Assembly: GCA_903829015.1 (NCBI GenBank)
Contig: CAIKOJ010000155.1
Coordinates: 39,678 to 103,677 of the forward strand
DNA: 64,000 nucleotides
Direction of reading: 5' to 3'
From: an uncultured Bacteroidota bacterium
Lineage (GTDB): Bacteria > Bacteroidota > Bacteroidia > Chitinophagales > Chitinophagaceae
The notes beneath the pieces are model-generated. The model was not told the DNA's origin and made no database searches. It saw only the letters and a list, made by a program, of their open reading frames with translations. Made by a program: the position numbers and the translations under genes. Shown in pieces: positions 20,369 through 29,732 of this stretch; within the stretch, counting starts at the first letter, position 1, and each line of letters opens with the position of its first letter.

Positions 20369-22915
20369 TTATCCTACACTAGGTTCTTCCTCAATTTTCG
20401 CAGGAGCAATTTCGATATTGAAAATGATCTTGCTGTCTTTTTCATCATAGTCAGCAGTTACGCTATCTCCCGATTTTATCCTGTGGTTCAGTATCTCTTC
20501 TGCCAGCGGATCTTCCAGATACTTCTGAATAGCCCTGTGCAGCGGACGAGCGCCAAACTGCTGATCGTAACCTTTCTCTGCAATGAACTTTTTAGCAGGG
20601 TCAGTAAGGTGCACTGTAAATCCGAGATTATTCAATCGCTTCATTACATCCTTCATGATGATGTCTATGATCAGGTTAATATGCTTCTCTTCCAGTGAGT
20701 TAAAGATCACCACATCGTCAATACGGTTCAGGAATTCCGGAGAGAAAGTTCTTTTCAAAGCCTTCTCAATAACGCCACGGCTTATGTCTTCAGAATTCGA
20801 GATCTTGGTAGCTGTACTGAATCCTACACCCGCACCGAAATCTTTCAATTGCCTTGCGCCGATATTCGATGTCATAATGATCAGTGTATTCTTAAAATCC
20901 ACTTTCCTGCCCAAACCATCGGTCAGCTGACCATCGTCCAGCACCTGCAGTAGTATGTTGAATATATCCGGATGCGCTTTTTCAATTTCATCGAGCAGCA
21001 CTACAGAGTATGGTTTCCTGCGCACTTTCTCTGTCAGTTGACCACCTTCTTCATAACCAACATATCCAGGAGGAGCACCTATCAAACGGCTAAGTGAGAA
21101 TTTCTCCATGTATTCACTCATATCTACCCTGATCAGTGCATCATCACTGTCGAACATGTATCGTGCCAGTGCGCGTGCCAGCTCAGTCTTTCCTACACCG
21201 GTCGGGCCCAGGAATATGAATGAGCCTATCGGTTTGCGCGGATCTTTAAGACCTACGCGGTTTCTCTGTATTGCTTTTACTATCTTGTTGATTGCCTCAT
21301 CTTGCCCTACAACATTATCTCTCAGATCTTCATCCATCCGGCGGAGTTTCACGCTTTCCGCTTCTACCATCCGCATCACAGGTATGCCTGTCATCATACT
21401 GATCACTTCGGCAATCGCTTCTTCATTGATCGGGTAGCGTTTATGTTTCGCCTCTTCCTCCCAGTCTGCTTTTGCTTTATCCAGTTCTTCTCCCAGTCTT
21501 TTCTCCCTGTCGCGCAATGCTGCAGCTTCTTCAAAACGCTGGCTTTTTACCACCTTGTTTTTCTCCTGCTTAATATCCTCAATTTTCTTCTCCAGATCAA
21601 GTATGGTCTCAGGCACATTGATGTTCTTCAGGTGTACCCTTGCGCCAGCCTCGTCCATTACATCAATGGCTTTATCTGGCAGCAGGCGGTCTGTCATATA
21701 TCTGTCGCTAAGTTTCACGCATGCATCTATTGCTTCTGCATCATATAATACGTTGTGAAAGTCTTCGTATTTAGAACGGATGTTGTTCAGGATCGTAATT
21801 GTTTCCTCCACACTTGGTGGTTCAATAAGCACTTTCTGAAAACGACGATCCAACGCACCGTCCTTTTCTATGTACATGCGGTATTCATCGAGTGTAGATG
21901 CACCTATGCACTGCAGGTCTCCCCTCGCAAGTGCCGGCTTGAATATGTTGGATGCATCCAGCGAACCCGATGCGCCACCTGCACCAACTATGGTGTGTAT
22001 CTCATCAATAAACAGGATCACATCACGGTTTTTCTCCAGCTCATTCATAATGGCCTTCATCCTTTCTTCAAACTGACCACGGTATTTAGTACCTGCCACC
22101 AAAGCGGCAAGATCCAGACTGATCACTCTTTTATCAAAAAGTACCCTCGATACTTTACGCTGTACGATTCTTAAAGCCAATCCTTCCACTATGGCGGTTT
22201 TACCAACACCTGGCTCACCTATCAGTATGGGGTTATTCTTTTTACGGCGCGATAATATCTGCGATACACGCTCTATTTCCACATCCCTGCCCACAATAGG
22301 GTCTAGTGTACCCAATTCAGCAAATTTGGTAATATCCCGGCCAAAGTTGTCCAGTACCGGAGTTTTTGATTTTGTATTGCCTGCTGCAGGCTTGCGCTGC
22401 TGCTGAAACTGGCGGCGTTCATCATCATCTTCAAACTCTTCAGAACCCGGATCGTTGAAATCAGCTGTTGGGTTACCCCCCTGTAATATGGCCAGTTCGT
22501 TTTTAAACCGCTCATAGTCCACCTGATAATTATTAAGTATCTGGGTGGCTACATTTTCTTTATTCTTCAATATCGAAAGCATCAGGTGCTCGGTTTCAAC
22601 CGTAGTACTTTTCAGTGCCTTGGCTTCCAGTACCGTAATTCGGATCACCTTTTCGGCCTGCTTGGTAAGCGGCAAACTGTTGATATTGGCGAGGGGTTTG
22701 TTGTTTTTATCTTTTATGGCCAGCTCCAGTTCTTTGCGCAATTCGAAAAAATCGATATTCATATTTTGCAAAACCTTCAGAGCCATGCCATCACCTTCGC
22801 GGATGAGCCCTAGTAACAGGTGCTCAGTCCCAATAAAATCATTACCAAGGCGCAGTGCTTCTTCCCGGCTATAGGATATGATCTCTTTTACTTTTGGCGA
22901 GAAATTAGAATCCAT
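20369..22915 (-). CDS. clpC: ATP-dependent Clp protease ATP-binding subunit ClpC
   Basis: 848 aa; Clp_N repeats, [18 protein letters not shown]-like [36 protein letters not shown]. Confidence 0.95.
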   Translation of the reverse strand: MDSNFSPKVKEIISYSREEALRLGNDFIGTEHLLLGLIREGDGMALKVLQNMNIDFFELRKELELAIKDKNNKPLANINSLPLTKQAEKVIRITVLEAKALKSTTVETEHLMLSILKNKENVATQILNNYQVDYERFKNELAILQGGNPTADFNDPGSEEFEDDDERRQFQQQRKPAAGNTKSKTPVLDNFGRDITKFAELGTLDPIVGRDVEIERVSQILSRRKKNNPILIGEPGVGKTAIVEGLALRIVQRKVSRVLFDKRVISLDLAALVAGTKYRGQFEERMKAIMNELEKNRDVILFIDEIHTIVGAGGASGSLDASNIFKPALARGDLQCIGASTLDEYRMYIEKDGALDRRFQKVLIEPPSVEETITILNNIRSKYEDFHNVLYDAEAIDACVKLSDRYMTDRLLPDKAIDVMDEAGARVHLKNINVPETILDLEKKIEDIKQEKNKVVKSQRFEEAAALRDREKRLGEELDKAKADWEEEAKHKRYPINEEAIAEVISMMTGIPVMRMVEAESVKLRRMDEDLRDNVVGQDEAINKIVKAIQRNRVGLKDPRKPIGSFIFLGPTGVGKTELARALARYMFDSDDALIRVDMSEYMEKFSLSRLIGAPPGYVGYEEGGQLTEKVRRKPYSVVLLDEIEKAHPDIFNILLQVLDDGQLTDGLGRKVDFKNTLIIMTSNIGARQLKDFGAGVGFSTATKISNSEDISRGVIEKALKRTFSPEFLNRIDDVVIFNSLEEKHINLIIDIIMKDVMKRLNNLGFTVHLTDPAKKFIAEKGYDQQFGARPLHRAIQKYLEDPLAEEILNHRIKSGDSVTADYDEKDSKIIFNIEIAPAKIEEEPSVG

Positions 22916-23113
22916 TTTGGTCTATTTAAGTTTAAGTAAAGTTAACAATTTTGCAGGTATTTCAATATTGAAGTTCATTATACTGGCATCAGACATTTAT
23001 TCTAATGTATTCCTGTTATACGCTCAAAAAATAAGAACTTTGCAGTGCCAACAAAGCCGTGGATTTGTTATATTTATTGCTAAGTTGCTACCCAATAATA
23101 AACTACCTGGAAA

Positions 23114-23488
23114 ATGAAGTTCAAAATTGATACCAAAGATACTTTTACAATTATTATGCCAGAAGAGGGGCAAATAGATGCTAAAATGACAGCCGCACTC
23201 CACGAACAGTGCCAGGAAATAAGGCAAAGCGGCAGTAATAACCTCATTGTTGATTTTCAAAACTGCAATGAAATGGATGGAACCGCTGTTCAGGGATTTG
23301 TAGAATTACATGAGGAAAGTTATAGTCAGGATATGTCGTTGGTATATACGGGTATTAGTAAACAGGGTATAAATATTTTAAAACAAGATGAAACTGACTT
23401 ATTGATTAATATTGCACCAACCATGAAGGAAGCAATTGATATCATCAGCATGGAGATTCTGGAAAGAGATTTATTTAGCGAAGAATGA
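23114..23488 (+). CDS. STAS-domain protein (anti-sigma antagonist-like)
   Basis: 124 aa; size and pattern of STAS fold (LIVDFQNCNEMDGTAVQGFVELHEESYSQDMSLVYTGIS). Confidence 0.65.
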   Translation: MKFKIDTKDTFTIIMPEEGQIDAKMTAALHEQCQEIRQSGSNNLIVDFQNCNEMDGTAVQGFVELHEESYSQDMSLVYTGISKQGINILKQDETDLLINIAPTMKEAIDIISMEILERDLFSEE

Positions 23489-23510
23489 TCAATCCTGAAA
23501 ATCCTGATCA

Positions 23511-24413
23511 ATGAAAGTAACGATCCTCGGCAATAACTCAGCATTACCAGCTTTTGGCAGACATCCTACCGCGCAGGCGGTATCGGTGTATGGCGAGGTG
23601 CTGCTGATTGATTGTGGCGAGGGCACGCAGTCGCAGATGCAGAAATATGGATTGCGGTGGCGGAGTATGCACCATATTTTCATCAGCCACCTGCACGGCG
23701 ATCACTACTTTGGTTTACCCGGACTCATCAACAGCATGAGCCTGCTGGGTCGCACCGCACCATTGCATTTGTATGCACCTGCCGAACTGAAACCCATCAT
23801 TGATTCAATACTTACGGTTGCAGATACAGTATTATCATACCCTTTTTACTTCCATGCCCTGCCCGAAGGCAAGAGCCTGCTGATTGATGATATTTCATTC
23901 AGTGTTACGGCCTTCCCGGTCAATCATAGAATTCAATGCCACGGCTTTCTGGTGGAACGGAAAACCAGAGGCAGAAAGTTAGTACCTGAGCGGTGTGCCG
24001 AATTTGATGTTCCATCTGAGTTTTATCTGAATCTGAAACAAGGCGAGGATTACATTCGCCCGGATGGTGTAATAGTCAAAAACGCCTGGGTGACAGAAGA
24101 CGGCCCGTCGCCCAAAAAATATGCCTACTGCGCCGACACCTTATTCACAGACAGTTTCTTGGATACGGTACAAGGTGCAGACACCATTTACCACGAGTGC
24201 ACCTATCTCGATGCTGATAAAGAAAAAGCAGCAAAGCGGTACCACAGCACTGCGGCACAGGCCGCAGAACTGGCGAAAATGGCAGGTGCAAAGCAATTGC
24301 TGCTGGGCCATTTTTCATCAAAGTACAGAGACCTGGAACCTTTCAGGGAAGAGGCTTCTATCATTTTTCCAAATACACAGGTGAGCATGGAGGGTACTGC
24401 TTATGAGGTGTAG
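23511..24413 (+). CDS. rnz: Ribonuclease Z
   Basis: 300 aa; ISHLHGDHYFGLPGLINSM, YCADTLFTDSF, LLLGHFSSKYRD. Confidence 0.95.
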   Translation: MKVTILGNNSALPAFGRHPTAQAVSVYGEVLLIDCGEGTQSQMQKYGLRWRSMHHIFISHLHGDHYFGLPGLINSMSLLGRTAPLHLYAPAELKPIIDSILTVADTVLSYPFYFHALPEGKSLLIDDISFSVTAFPVNHRIQCHGFLVERKTRGRKLVPERCAEFDVPSEFYLNLKQGEDYIRPDGVIVKNAWVTEDGPSPKKYAYCADTLFTDSFLDTVQGADTIYHECTYLDADKEKAAKRYHSTAAQAAELAKMAGAKQLLLGHFSSKYRDLEPFREEASIIFPNTQVSMEGTAYEV

Positions 24414-24438
24414 TAATTAAGTGGGGAAATGGAATCTG

Positions 24439-24831
24439 CTACTTACTCAAAATAGTAAGAACCTCATTTATTAAATTCTGTGCTGGCTCTCTAAGTGCTA
24501 TAACGTCTTCTTCATCGTTGTCAAAGTAATCTTCATAGTCACCTTTATGCCTCATGGAGAATATCTTCTTGTAGTAATGCCCGGCTTCCCTTGAGACAAT
24601 ACCAGTGTCCACAAAATGCAAGCCAAACATTTGACGAGCGCCGGCATGTGTTTTTGTATGAACATCGATATGCAGCAGAAGGGCACTAACTGCATAATAA
24701 CATGCATAATATAGTCTGTTTACGGAGATGTTCCACAACCGGTTCTGGATAAGGACATCAACTTCAAGCAAAGTCTTTTTAGCGTTCAACAGCCTATATT
24801 CAATAAGGTCCCTTTTTTGCTCACTTGTCAT
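24439..24831 (-). CDS. HEPN-domain protein (putative toxin of MNT/HEPN pair)
   Basis: 130 aa; NRLYYACYYAVSALL...GLHFVDTGI...SMRHKGDYEDYFD; start overlaps the upstream NTase by 4 bp. Confidence 0.85.
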   Translation of the reverse strand: MTSEQKRDLIEYRLLNAKKTLLEVDVLIQNRLWNISVNRLYYACYYAVSALLLHIDVHTKTHAGARQMFGLHFVDTGIVSREAGHYYKKIFSMRHKGDYEDYFDNDEEDVIALREPAQNLINEVLTILSK

Positions 24832-25142
24832 AGCACTAAACCTTCATTATTTACGTTCTCATAAAATGGCGTTACCCTGTGGTTTTTCCATGCTTCTTTT
24901 GTATAAACCATAGGGTTAATGGTTGTACCCACAATCGGTTCAATATCGTACAAAGGGAATGTGATCTTGTCCTCAGCAGCATGTGTTATTTTTTCAGCAT
25001 CTACAAGAATGAGCAAGTCAATGTCTGAATCAGGGCGCTGGTCGCCGCGGGCGTAGGAGCCATAGAGAATCAATGTCGCTCCGGGGGCATTGATAGCTAC
25101 CGAATTTTTTATGAGAGAGAATATGTGATTTTTGTCTGCCAC
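24828..25142 (-). CDS. MNT-type minimal nucleotidyltransferase (putative antitoxin)
   Basis: 104 aa; GSYARGDQRPDSDIDLLILVD. Confidence 0.9.
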   Translation of the reverse strand: MADKNHIFSLIKNSVAINAPGATLILYGSYARGDQRPDSDIDLLILVDAEKITHAAEDKITFPLYDIEPIVGTTINPMVYTKEAWKNHRVTPFYENVNNEGLVL

Positions 25143-25187
25143 ATAGCAAAATTACATAATTCGGGGAAACTTCAACACCCTATTTAT

Positions 25188-25207
25188 AATACGTAGGGTA
25201 TTACCCT
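25188..25207. promoter_or_regulatory. Inverted repeats between divergent MNT/HEPN and oxidoreductase genes (candidate operator)
   Basis: ACCCTA-N11-TAGGGT and AGGGTA-T-TACCCT, overlapping. Confidence 0.3.
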
Positions 25208-25279
25208 AATGGCGTACTTTTGCTGGGCGTAATCAAACTTTTATTCCGTTATAGCGGGACAAATTTACAAATAAGAAAC

Positions 25280-25996
25280 ATGCTCCTACAATGGCAAACA
25301 GGAATTGTAAAACGAATTGAACAGGTAACATCCAATACCCGCAGGTATTGGGTAGAACTTCCGGAAACTGCGTCCTTCGACTTTAAGCCGGGCCAGTTCA
25401 TTACGCTCGACCTGCCCATACACGAGCAGCGCAATAAAAGATGGCGCAGCTACAGCATTGCCTCTATGCCCAATGGCAGTAATATGATAGAGCTGCTGAT
25501 CGTGCATCTTGAGGGCGGTAACGCATCTGCATATATTTTCAATGAAATAAAAGAGGGTAGCACCCTTACGCTCAGAGGTCCGCAGGGAGTTTTTGTATTG
25601 CCCGACATTGCGCAGAGAGACATCTACATGGTGTGTACCGGTACCGGTATTGCGCCTTTCAGGAGTATGCTGCGGTACATTCAGGAGTACGAAATTCCTC
25701 ACAAAGATATACACCTGATATTTGGCACACGCACTCAACAAGACATTTTGTACCGCGATGAAATGGAAGAATTGCAAAAGTCAATGCCCGGTTTTTATTA
25801 CCACCCTACTTTATCCCGCGAGGAATGGGAAGGAAACAAAGGCTATGTGCACACTGTATACGAGCGATTAGCTACATCCATGCAGCCGTCTATATTCATG
25901 CTCTGCGGCTGGAGACCAATGATAGACGAAGGCAAACAACGTATACAGGCCATGGGCTACGACAAGAAGGATATTATAGCAGAGCTGTATGGGTAA
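25280..25996 (+). CDS. FAD-dependent oxidoreductase (ferredoxin/flavodoxin-NADP reductase family)
   Basis: KRWRSYSIASMPN, VCTGTGIAPFRSMLRYI, FGTRTQQDILYRDEM; start set at MLLQWQTGIVKRIEQV. Confidence 0.88.
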   Translation: MLLQWQTGIVKRIEQVTSNTRRYWVELPETASFDFKPGQFITLDLPIHEQRNKRWRSYSIASMPNGSNMIELLIVHLEGGNASAYIFNEIKEGSTLTLRGPQGVFVLPDIAQRDIYMVCTGTGIAPFRSMLRYIQEYEIPHKDIHLIFGTRTQQDILYRDEMEELQKSMPGFYYHPTLSREEWEGNKGYVHTVYERLATSMQPSIFMLCGWRPMIDEGKQRIQAMGYDKKDIIAELYG

Positions 25997-25997
25997 C

Positions 25998-26753
25998 CTA
26001 CAACACAGTCCACCAGATATTTCTTGGTGCCAGTTTGCCCCAGTCTTTAAAACTGCTTCTTACCGTTTCTCCCAGTTCAGCCTCTGTCGTTTTCTTACCT
26101 TTCTCAGGTATAACAAAGTCTGTTTCCTTAGGTACTATTAGTTCTACTTTGTCTGCTACCCAGGTAGTATGCAGTCTGGGTATGGCCAGTTCCAATATCA
26201 TACCCGGCAGGCCGCCAAACATTTCAGGCCCACCGCTTACCACAATATCCTCTGTATAAAAAGCCACCACATACACCGAGTCGCACATCCTGCCTACTGC
26301 TTTGCGGCATTTGTAATTGGCTATGGTGCGTATTTCATCCTTTATCATCCAGTCCATTTTTCGCAGACTATCCTGCACCAAAAATTTCTGTTCATAAACT
26401 TTTTTGTTGGCAGTTACTTTGCCACCCACAAAATCTGAATACACAACATTTTCCATTGCAGGTCCGCCGCCAAACATTTTCAGCATACTGTTGCCCTCTA
26501 CTTCCTTACCGGGCTTATACAGGCTGCGTGCAGTATCAAATGTTAGATCAAAGAAACTGCTGCTGAATTTTGGTATCTGGGCCTTCAGCCTTTCAAACCA
26601 TTCATTATTTTCCATTTCCGCCATCTGGGCGTATATGTTCACTTTGCGTTCGTATTCTATCTTGCCTGTAGTGGTAAACTGCGCTTTGAGGGCAGTGACT
26701 GTAATCAGCAAAAAAACCGGTATTAAAAAAAGTCGTTTCATAGTTGTTGGCAT
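25998..26753 (-). CDS. GLPGLI family protein
   Basis: 251 aa; signal peptide; characteristic GGPEMFGGLPGMILELAIP. Confidence 0.92.
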   Translation of the reverse strand: MPTTMKRLFLIPVFLLITVTALKAQFTTTGKIEYERKVNIYAQMAEMENNEWFERLKAQIPKFSSSFFDLTFDTARSLYKPGKEVEGNSMLKMFGGGPAMENVVYSDFVGGKVTANKKVYEQKFLVQDSLRKMDWMIKDEIRTIANYKCRKAVGRMCDSVYVVAFYTEDIVVSGGPEMFGGLPGMILELAIPRLHTTWVADKVELIVPKETDFVIPEKGKKTTEAELGETVRSSFKDWGKLAPRNIWWTVL

Positions 26754-26754
26754 T

Positions 26755-29592
26755 TTAGTGCATCATCATCATTGTGTTGTTCTGTTGCGGCGCGCCTGCT
26801 GGTGTATGGGTAAAGTTCCAGATCAGGTTCAGCATCCCATATCGTCTTATGGTGTTGTAATTATCCTGAGTGATCATGTTATTGTTTGATGTTCTGTTGT
26901 AGCCAATATTCTGATTTAGTATATCAAATACTGATGCTCTAAGTTCCAGCTGGCTTTTCTTCAGGAATTTTTTGCCTACCCAGGCATTCCAAATAACAAC
27001 ATCATTATTGTTGGTAAATACTGTCGTTTTTTCACGGTACTTAAGATTTACCGAACTGCCTATTTCAAATTTAAGTGGCAGTTGTACCGTGCCTCTAAAA
27101 TCGCAGCTGAATACGTAGTAATTGGTTGACGCAGTTCCAACTGTTGAGACATTGCTGTTGTAGTTGATCCCCGGTTCCAGGCTAAAGTCGTACTTATCAG
27201 TTTTGCTGTGATTCGCATAAAGCGATACATTGATGCTGTTGTTATCGTTGGAATTATCCACGTAGATCAGTTTACCCGATGCATCTGGTGTGCCGATCTT
27301 ACTATTAGTATGGTCTATTCCCCCGCTTATATGTACACCGGCATCAACATCCAGTTTTTTCAGCTTCATACCGTACCCAACAAAACCCCATCCCGAATAA
27401 TTGCCCTGTACATTTATATACTTTGCCGAGTCGATACCGTTGAAGTAAGAGTGCTGCATAGAAATAGCATTGTCGTGGCTCCAGAAAGTAAAACTACTCC
27501 ACATATACCGGCTCTGCAGCACCTTGTAATCATTGAACCTTAAACTGACTTTATGGTCAAATCCCTGTTTCAGATCCGGATTACCCACAGTTATATGCAG
27601 TGGGTCTGAGTTCTGTGTAAGTGGTTGAATGTAGTTAAATGTGGGCTGTACAGTGCTACCTGAATACGAAAAATTAAAGCTGGTCTGCTTGCTTAATTTA
27701 TAGGAGAAATTAACTTTCGGAAACAGATTGAGGTAATTGTAAGTGTTAGTTGTTCCTCCGGCAAGTACGTTTGTCTGATGGTAGTTCGCGTTCGAAACAT
27801 CGCTGCCAAAAGAGAAGGTTATTTTTTCATAGTTGAACTTGAAGTTCAGACCACCGGTGTTGGAAAGGATGTTATATTTATAGTCGCTGCTGTATCCCCG
27901 GTCGATAGCATCATAGGCGTTTGTGGCCGTGTTCTTATTGTACGATTTGTTGGAGCCTTCGTTGTTGTTTATCGTAACGCCATAGTCGATTTCGGCGAAA
28001 ACCTTTTTGGAAAGAGGCTCGGTATAAGTAGCTTTCGCTGAAAAAGCCAGCGTATTGGATGCGTTTTCTTTTCTCTGGTCTATGCGGGTAGTGTCATTGA
28101 TCAGCCGTTCGATTGTAATTGATGTCAGCTGCCCGACACTTTTCGAGTCCTTATAGTTTTCTTTTACATCAACAGATACCGTTCTTCCTTTTTTCCTGAA
28201 TTTCTTTTTCAGCAGCAGATCAGCATTTACAAACGCAGCATCTGCAGTACTGGTAATAAGCCTGTCATTTGTGTTTACGTCAATTGTATTTGAATCGGTT
28301 TTAAAACTACTAATAGTTGCATAGTCCGATGATATTTCTGTGTGTTTCAATCCTGCACTGGCTGTTATTTTCAGTGTGGTCGTGCTGTCCAGCTTCACTT
28401 CATACATAGCATCAAACCCATGCCTGATTCCTTTACTGGCTTGTTGTTTTTGCTGATTATTGATATTGCTGGTGTCGCCATTCAGCACTGTCTGTACAAT
28501 GTTTCCACCTTCGATGTTAACATTCTGCTGTGCGGCCCTATAATTTACTGTAACGTGGTTGATGTCTCCGTTCCATTTGTCTGCAAAGTGTACCCCGCCG
28601 GTGAGCGTTTTTGGCAACCCCTCTCCATTGTATTTCCCGCTCCACCCATTAAAATCATCGTCTGAGTTGTTGTAGTAGGTTACGATTCCACCTTCTTCAG
28701 TGATCTCGGTTGTGCCGCCGTTGCCGCCACCAAACTTGTCAGCATCCTGCCAGCCCAGACCCACCTTATCTGTATTAGATCCCACCGCAAACGCCGACAG
28801 TTGCCTTTTGGCTTTGAAGGCATTGATCATACCCTGCTCCTGATAATAATTATCCGTTCCTGCACCCGCATCCAACTTTCCGAAGTACCCTTTCTTTTTA
28901 TCTTCTTTCAGCTCCAGGTTAATTGTTTTGGTTTTTTGCCCATCATCGATCCCGGTAAACTCAGCCTGCTCACTTTTTTTGTCGAATACCTGTACTTTGC
29001 TTACCGCATTGGCTTGCAGACCCTGTGTCACTACTTTCGGGTCATCAGAGAAAAACTCTTCTCCATCCACATATATCTTCTGCACCGTTTCGCCTTGCGC
29101 TGTTATGTTGCCATTTTTATCTACCTGAATGCCCGGCAGCTTCTTCAGCAGGTCTTCAACGGTTGCGTTTTCTTTTACCTTAAAGCTGTCAGCCATATAC
29201 TCTGTAGTATCACCCTTGATCTTTATAGCGGCTATCTGCTGAGTAAGTACAAACTCTTTCAGCAAATGCTCTTTTGATACCAGCGGCTTTTCGCCCAGAT
29301 CCGTTGTTGTTTTTTTAATATCCAGCAAGTCCAGAAAATCAACGAAACCGGGATAGGAAATGCGCAGCATATACTTTCCTTTCTTTCCTGTGCGGACCTC
29401 AAACCTACCGTCCATGCCTGTGCGGGTATAAGATTCTATCACAGAATCACTGCTGCGGATAAGAACAATAGATGCCCTGTATAGGGGAGTATTAACAAAG
29501 GTGTCTATTACAGAACCTTTGATAGTATAGGTTTGTGCATGGCTGTTTTGTGCAAACCAAAGCAATAGTATTATAGAAAGCAGGTTTTTCAT
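26755..29592 (-). CDS. TonB-dependent receptor-like outer membrane protein with carboxypeptidase-like N-terminal domain
   Basis: 945 aa; N-terminal GSVIDTFVNTPLYRASIVLI, plug-like ATVEDLLKKLPGIQVDKNGNITAQGETVQKIYVDGEEFF, C-terminal barrel. Confidence 0.9.
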   Translation of the reverse strand: MKNLLSIILLLWFAQNSHAQTYTIKGSVIDTFVNTPLYRASIVLIRSSDSVIESYTRTGMDGRFEVRTGKKGKYMLRISYPGFVDFLDLLDIKKTTTDLGEKPLVSKEHLLKEFVLTQQIAAIKIKGDTTEYMADSFKVKENATVEDLLKKLPGIQVDKNGNITAQGETVQKIYVDGEEFFSDDPKVVTQGLQANAVSKVQVFDKKSEQAEFTGIDDGQKTKTINLELKEDKKKGYFGKLDAGAGTDNYYQEQGMINAFKAKRQLSAFAVGSNTDKVGLGWQDADKFGGGNGGTTEITEEGGIVTYYNNSDDDFNGWSGKYNGEGLPKTLTGGVHFADKWNGDINHVTVNYRAAQQNVNIEGGNIVQTVLNGDTSNINNQQKQQASKGIRHGFDAMYEVKLDSTTTLKITASAGLKHTEISSDYATISSFKTDSNTIDVNTNDRLITSTADAAFVNADLLLKKKFRKKGRTVSVDVKENYKDSKSVGQLTSITIERLINDTTRIDQRKENASNTLAFSAKATYTEPLSKKVFAEIDYGVTINNNEGSNKSYNKNTATNAYDAIDRGYSSDYKYNILSNTGGLNFKFNYEKITFSFGSDVSNANYHQTNVLAGGTTNTYNYLNLFPKVNFSYKLSKQTSFNFSYSGSTVQPTFNYIQPLTQNSDPLHITVGNPDLKQGFDHKVSLRFNDYKVLQSRYMWSSFTFWSHDNAISMQHSYFNGIDSAKYINVQGNYSGWGFVGYGMKLKKLDVDAGVHISGGIDHTNSKIGTPDASGKLIYVDNSNDNNSINVSLYANHSKTDKYDFSLEPGINYNSNVSTVGTASTNYYVFSCDFRGTVQLPLKFEIGSSVNLKYREKTTVFTNNNDVVIWNAWVGKKFLKKSQLELRASVFDILNQNIGYNRTSNNNMITQDNYNTIRRYGMLNLIWNFTHTPAGAPQQNNTMMMMH

Positions 29593-29732
29593 TGTGTGTG
29601 GTAATTCTCCGTTTCAGGGAATTGCCATAAAACAACGAAATATTTGCTATTTGTTACGCATAGTAGGGGGTGATTGATAGGGTTAGATGATAATTATTAA
29701 CATTACTTTATGGCTTAGGAGCATCACTTAAC

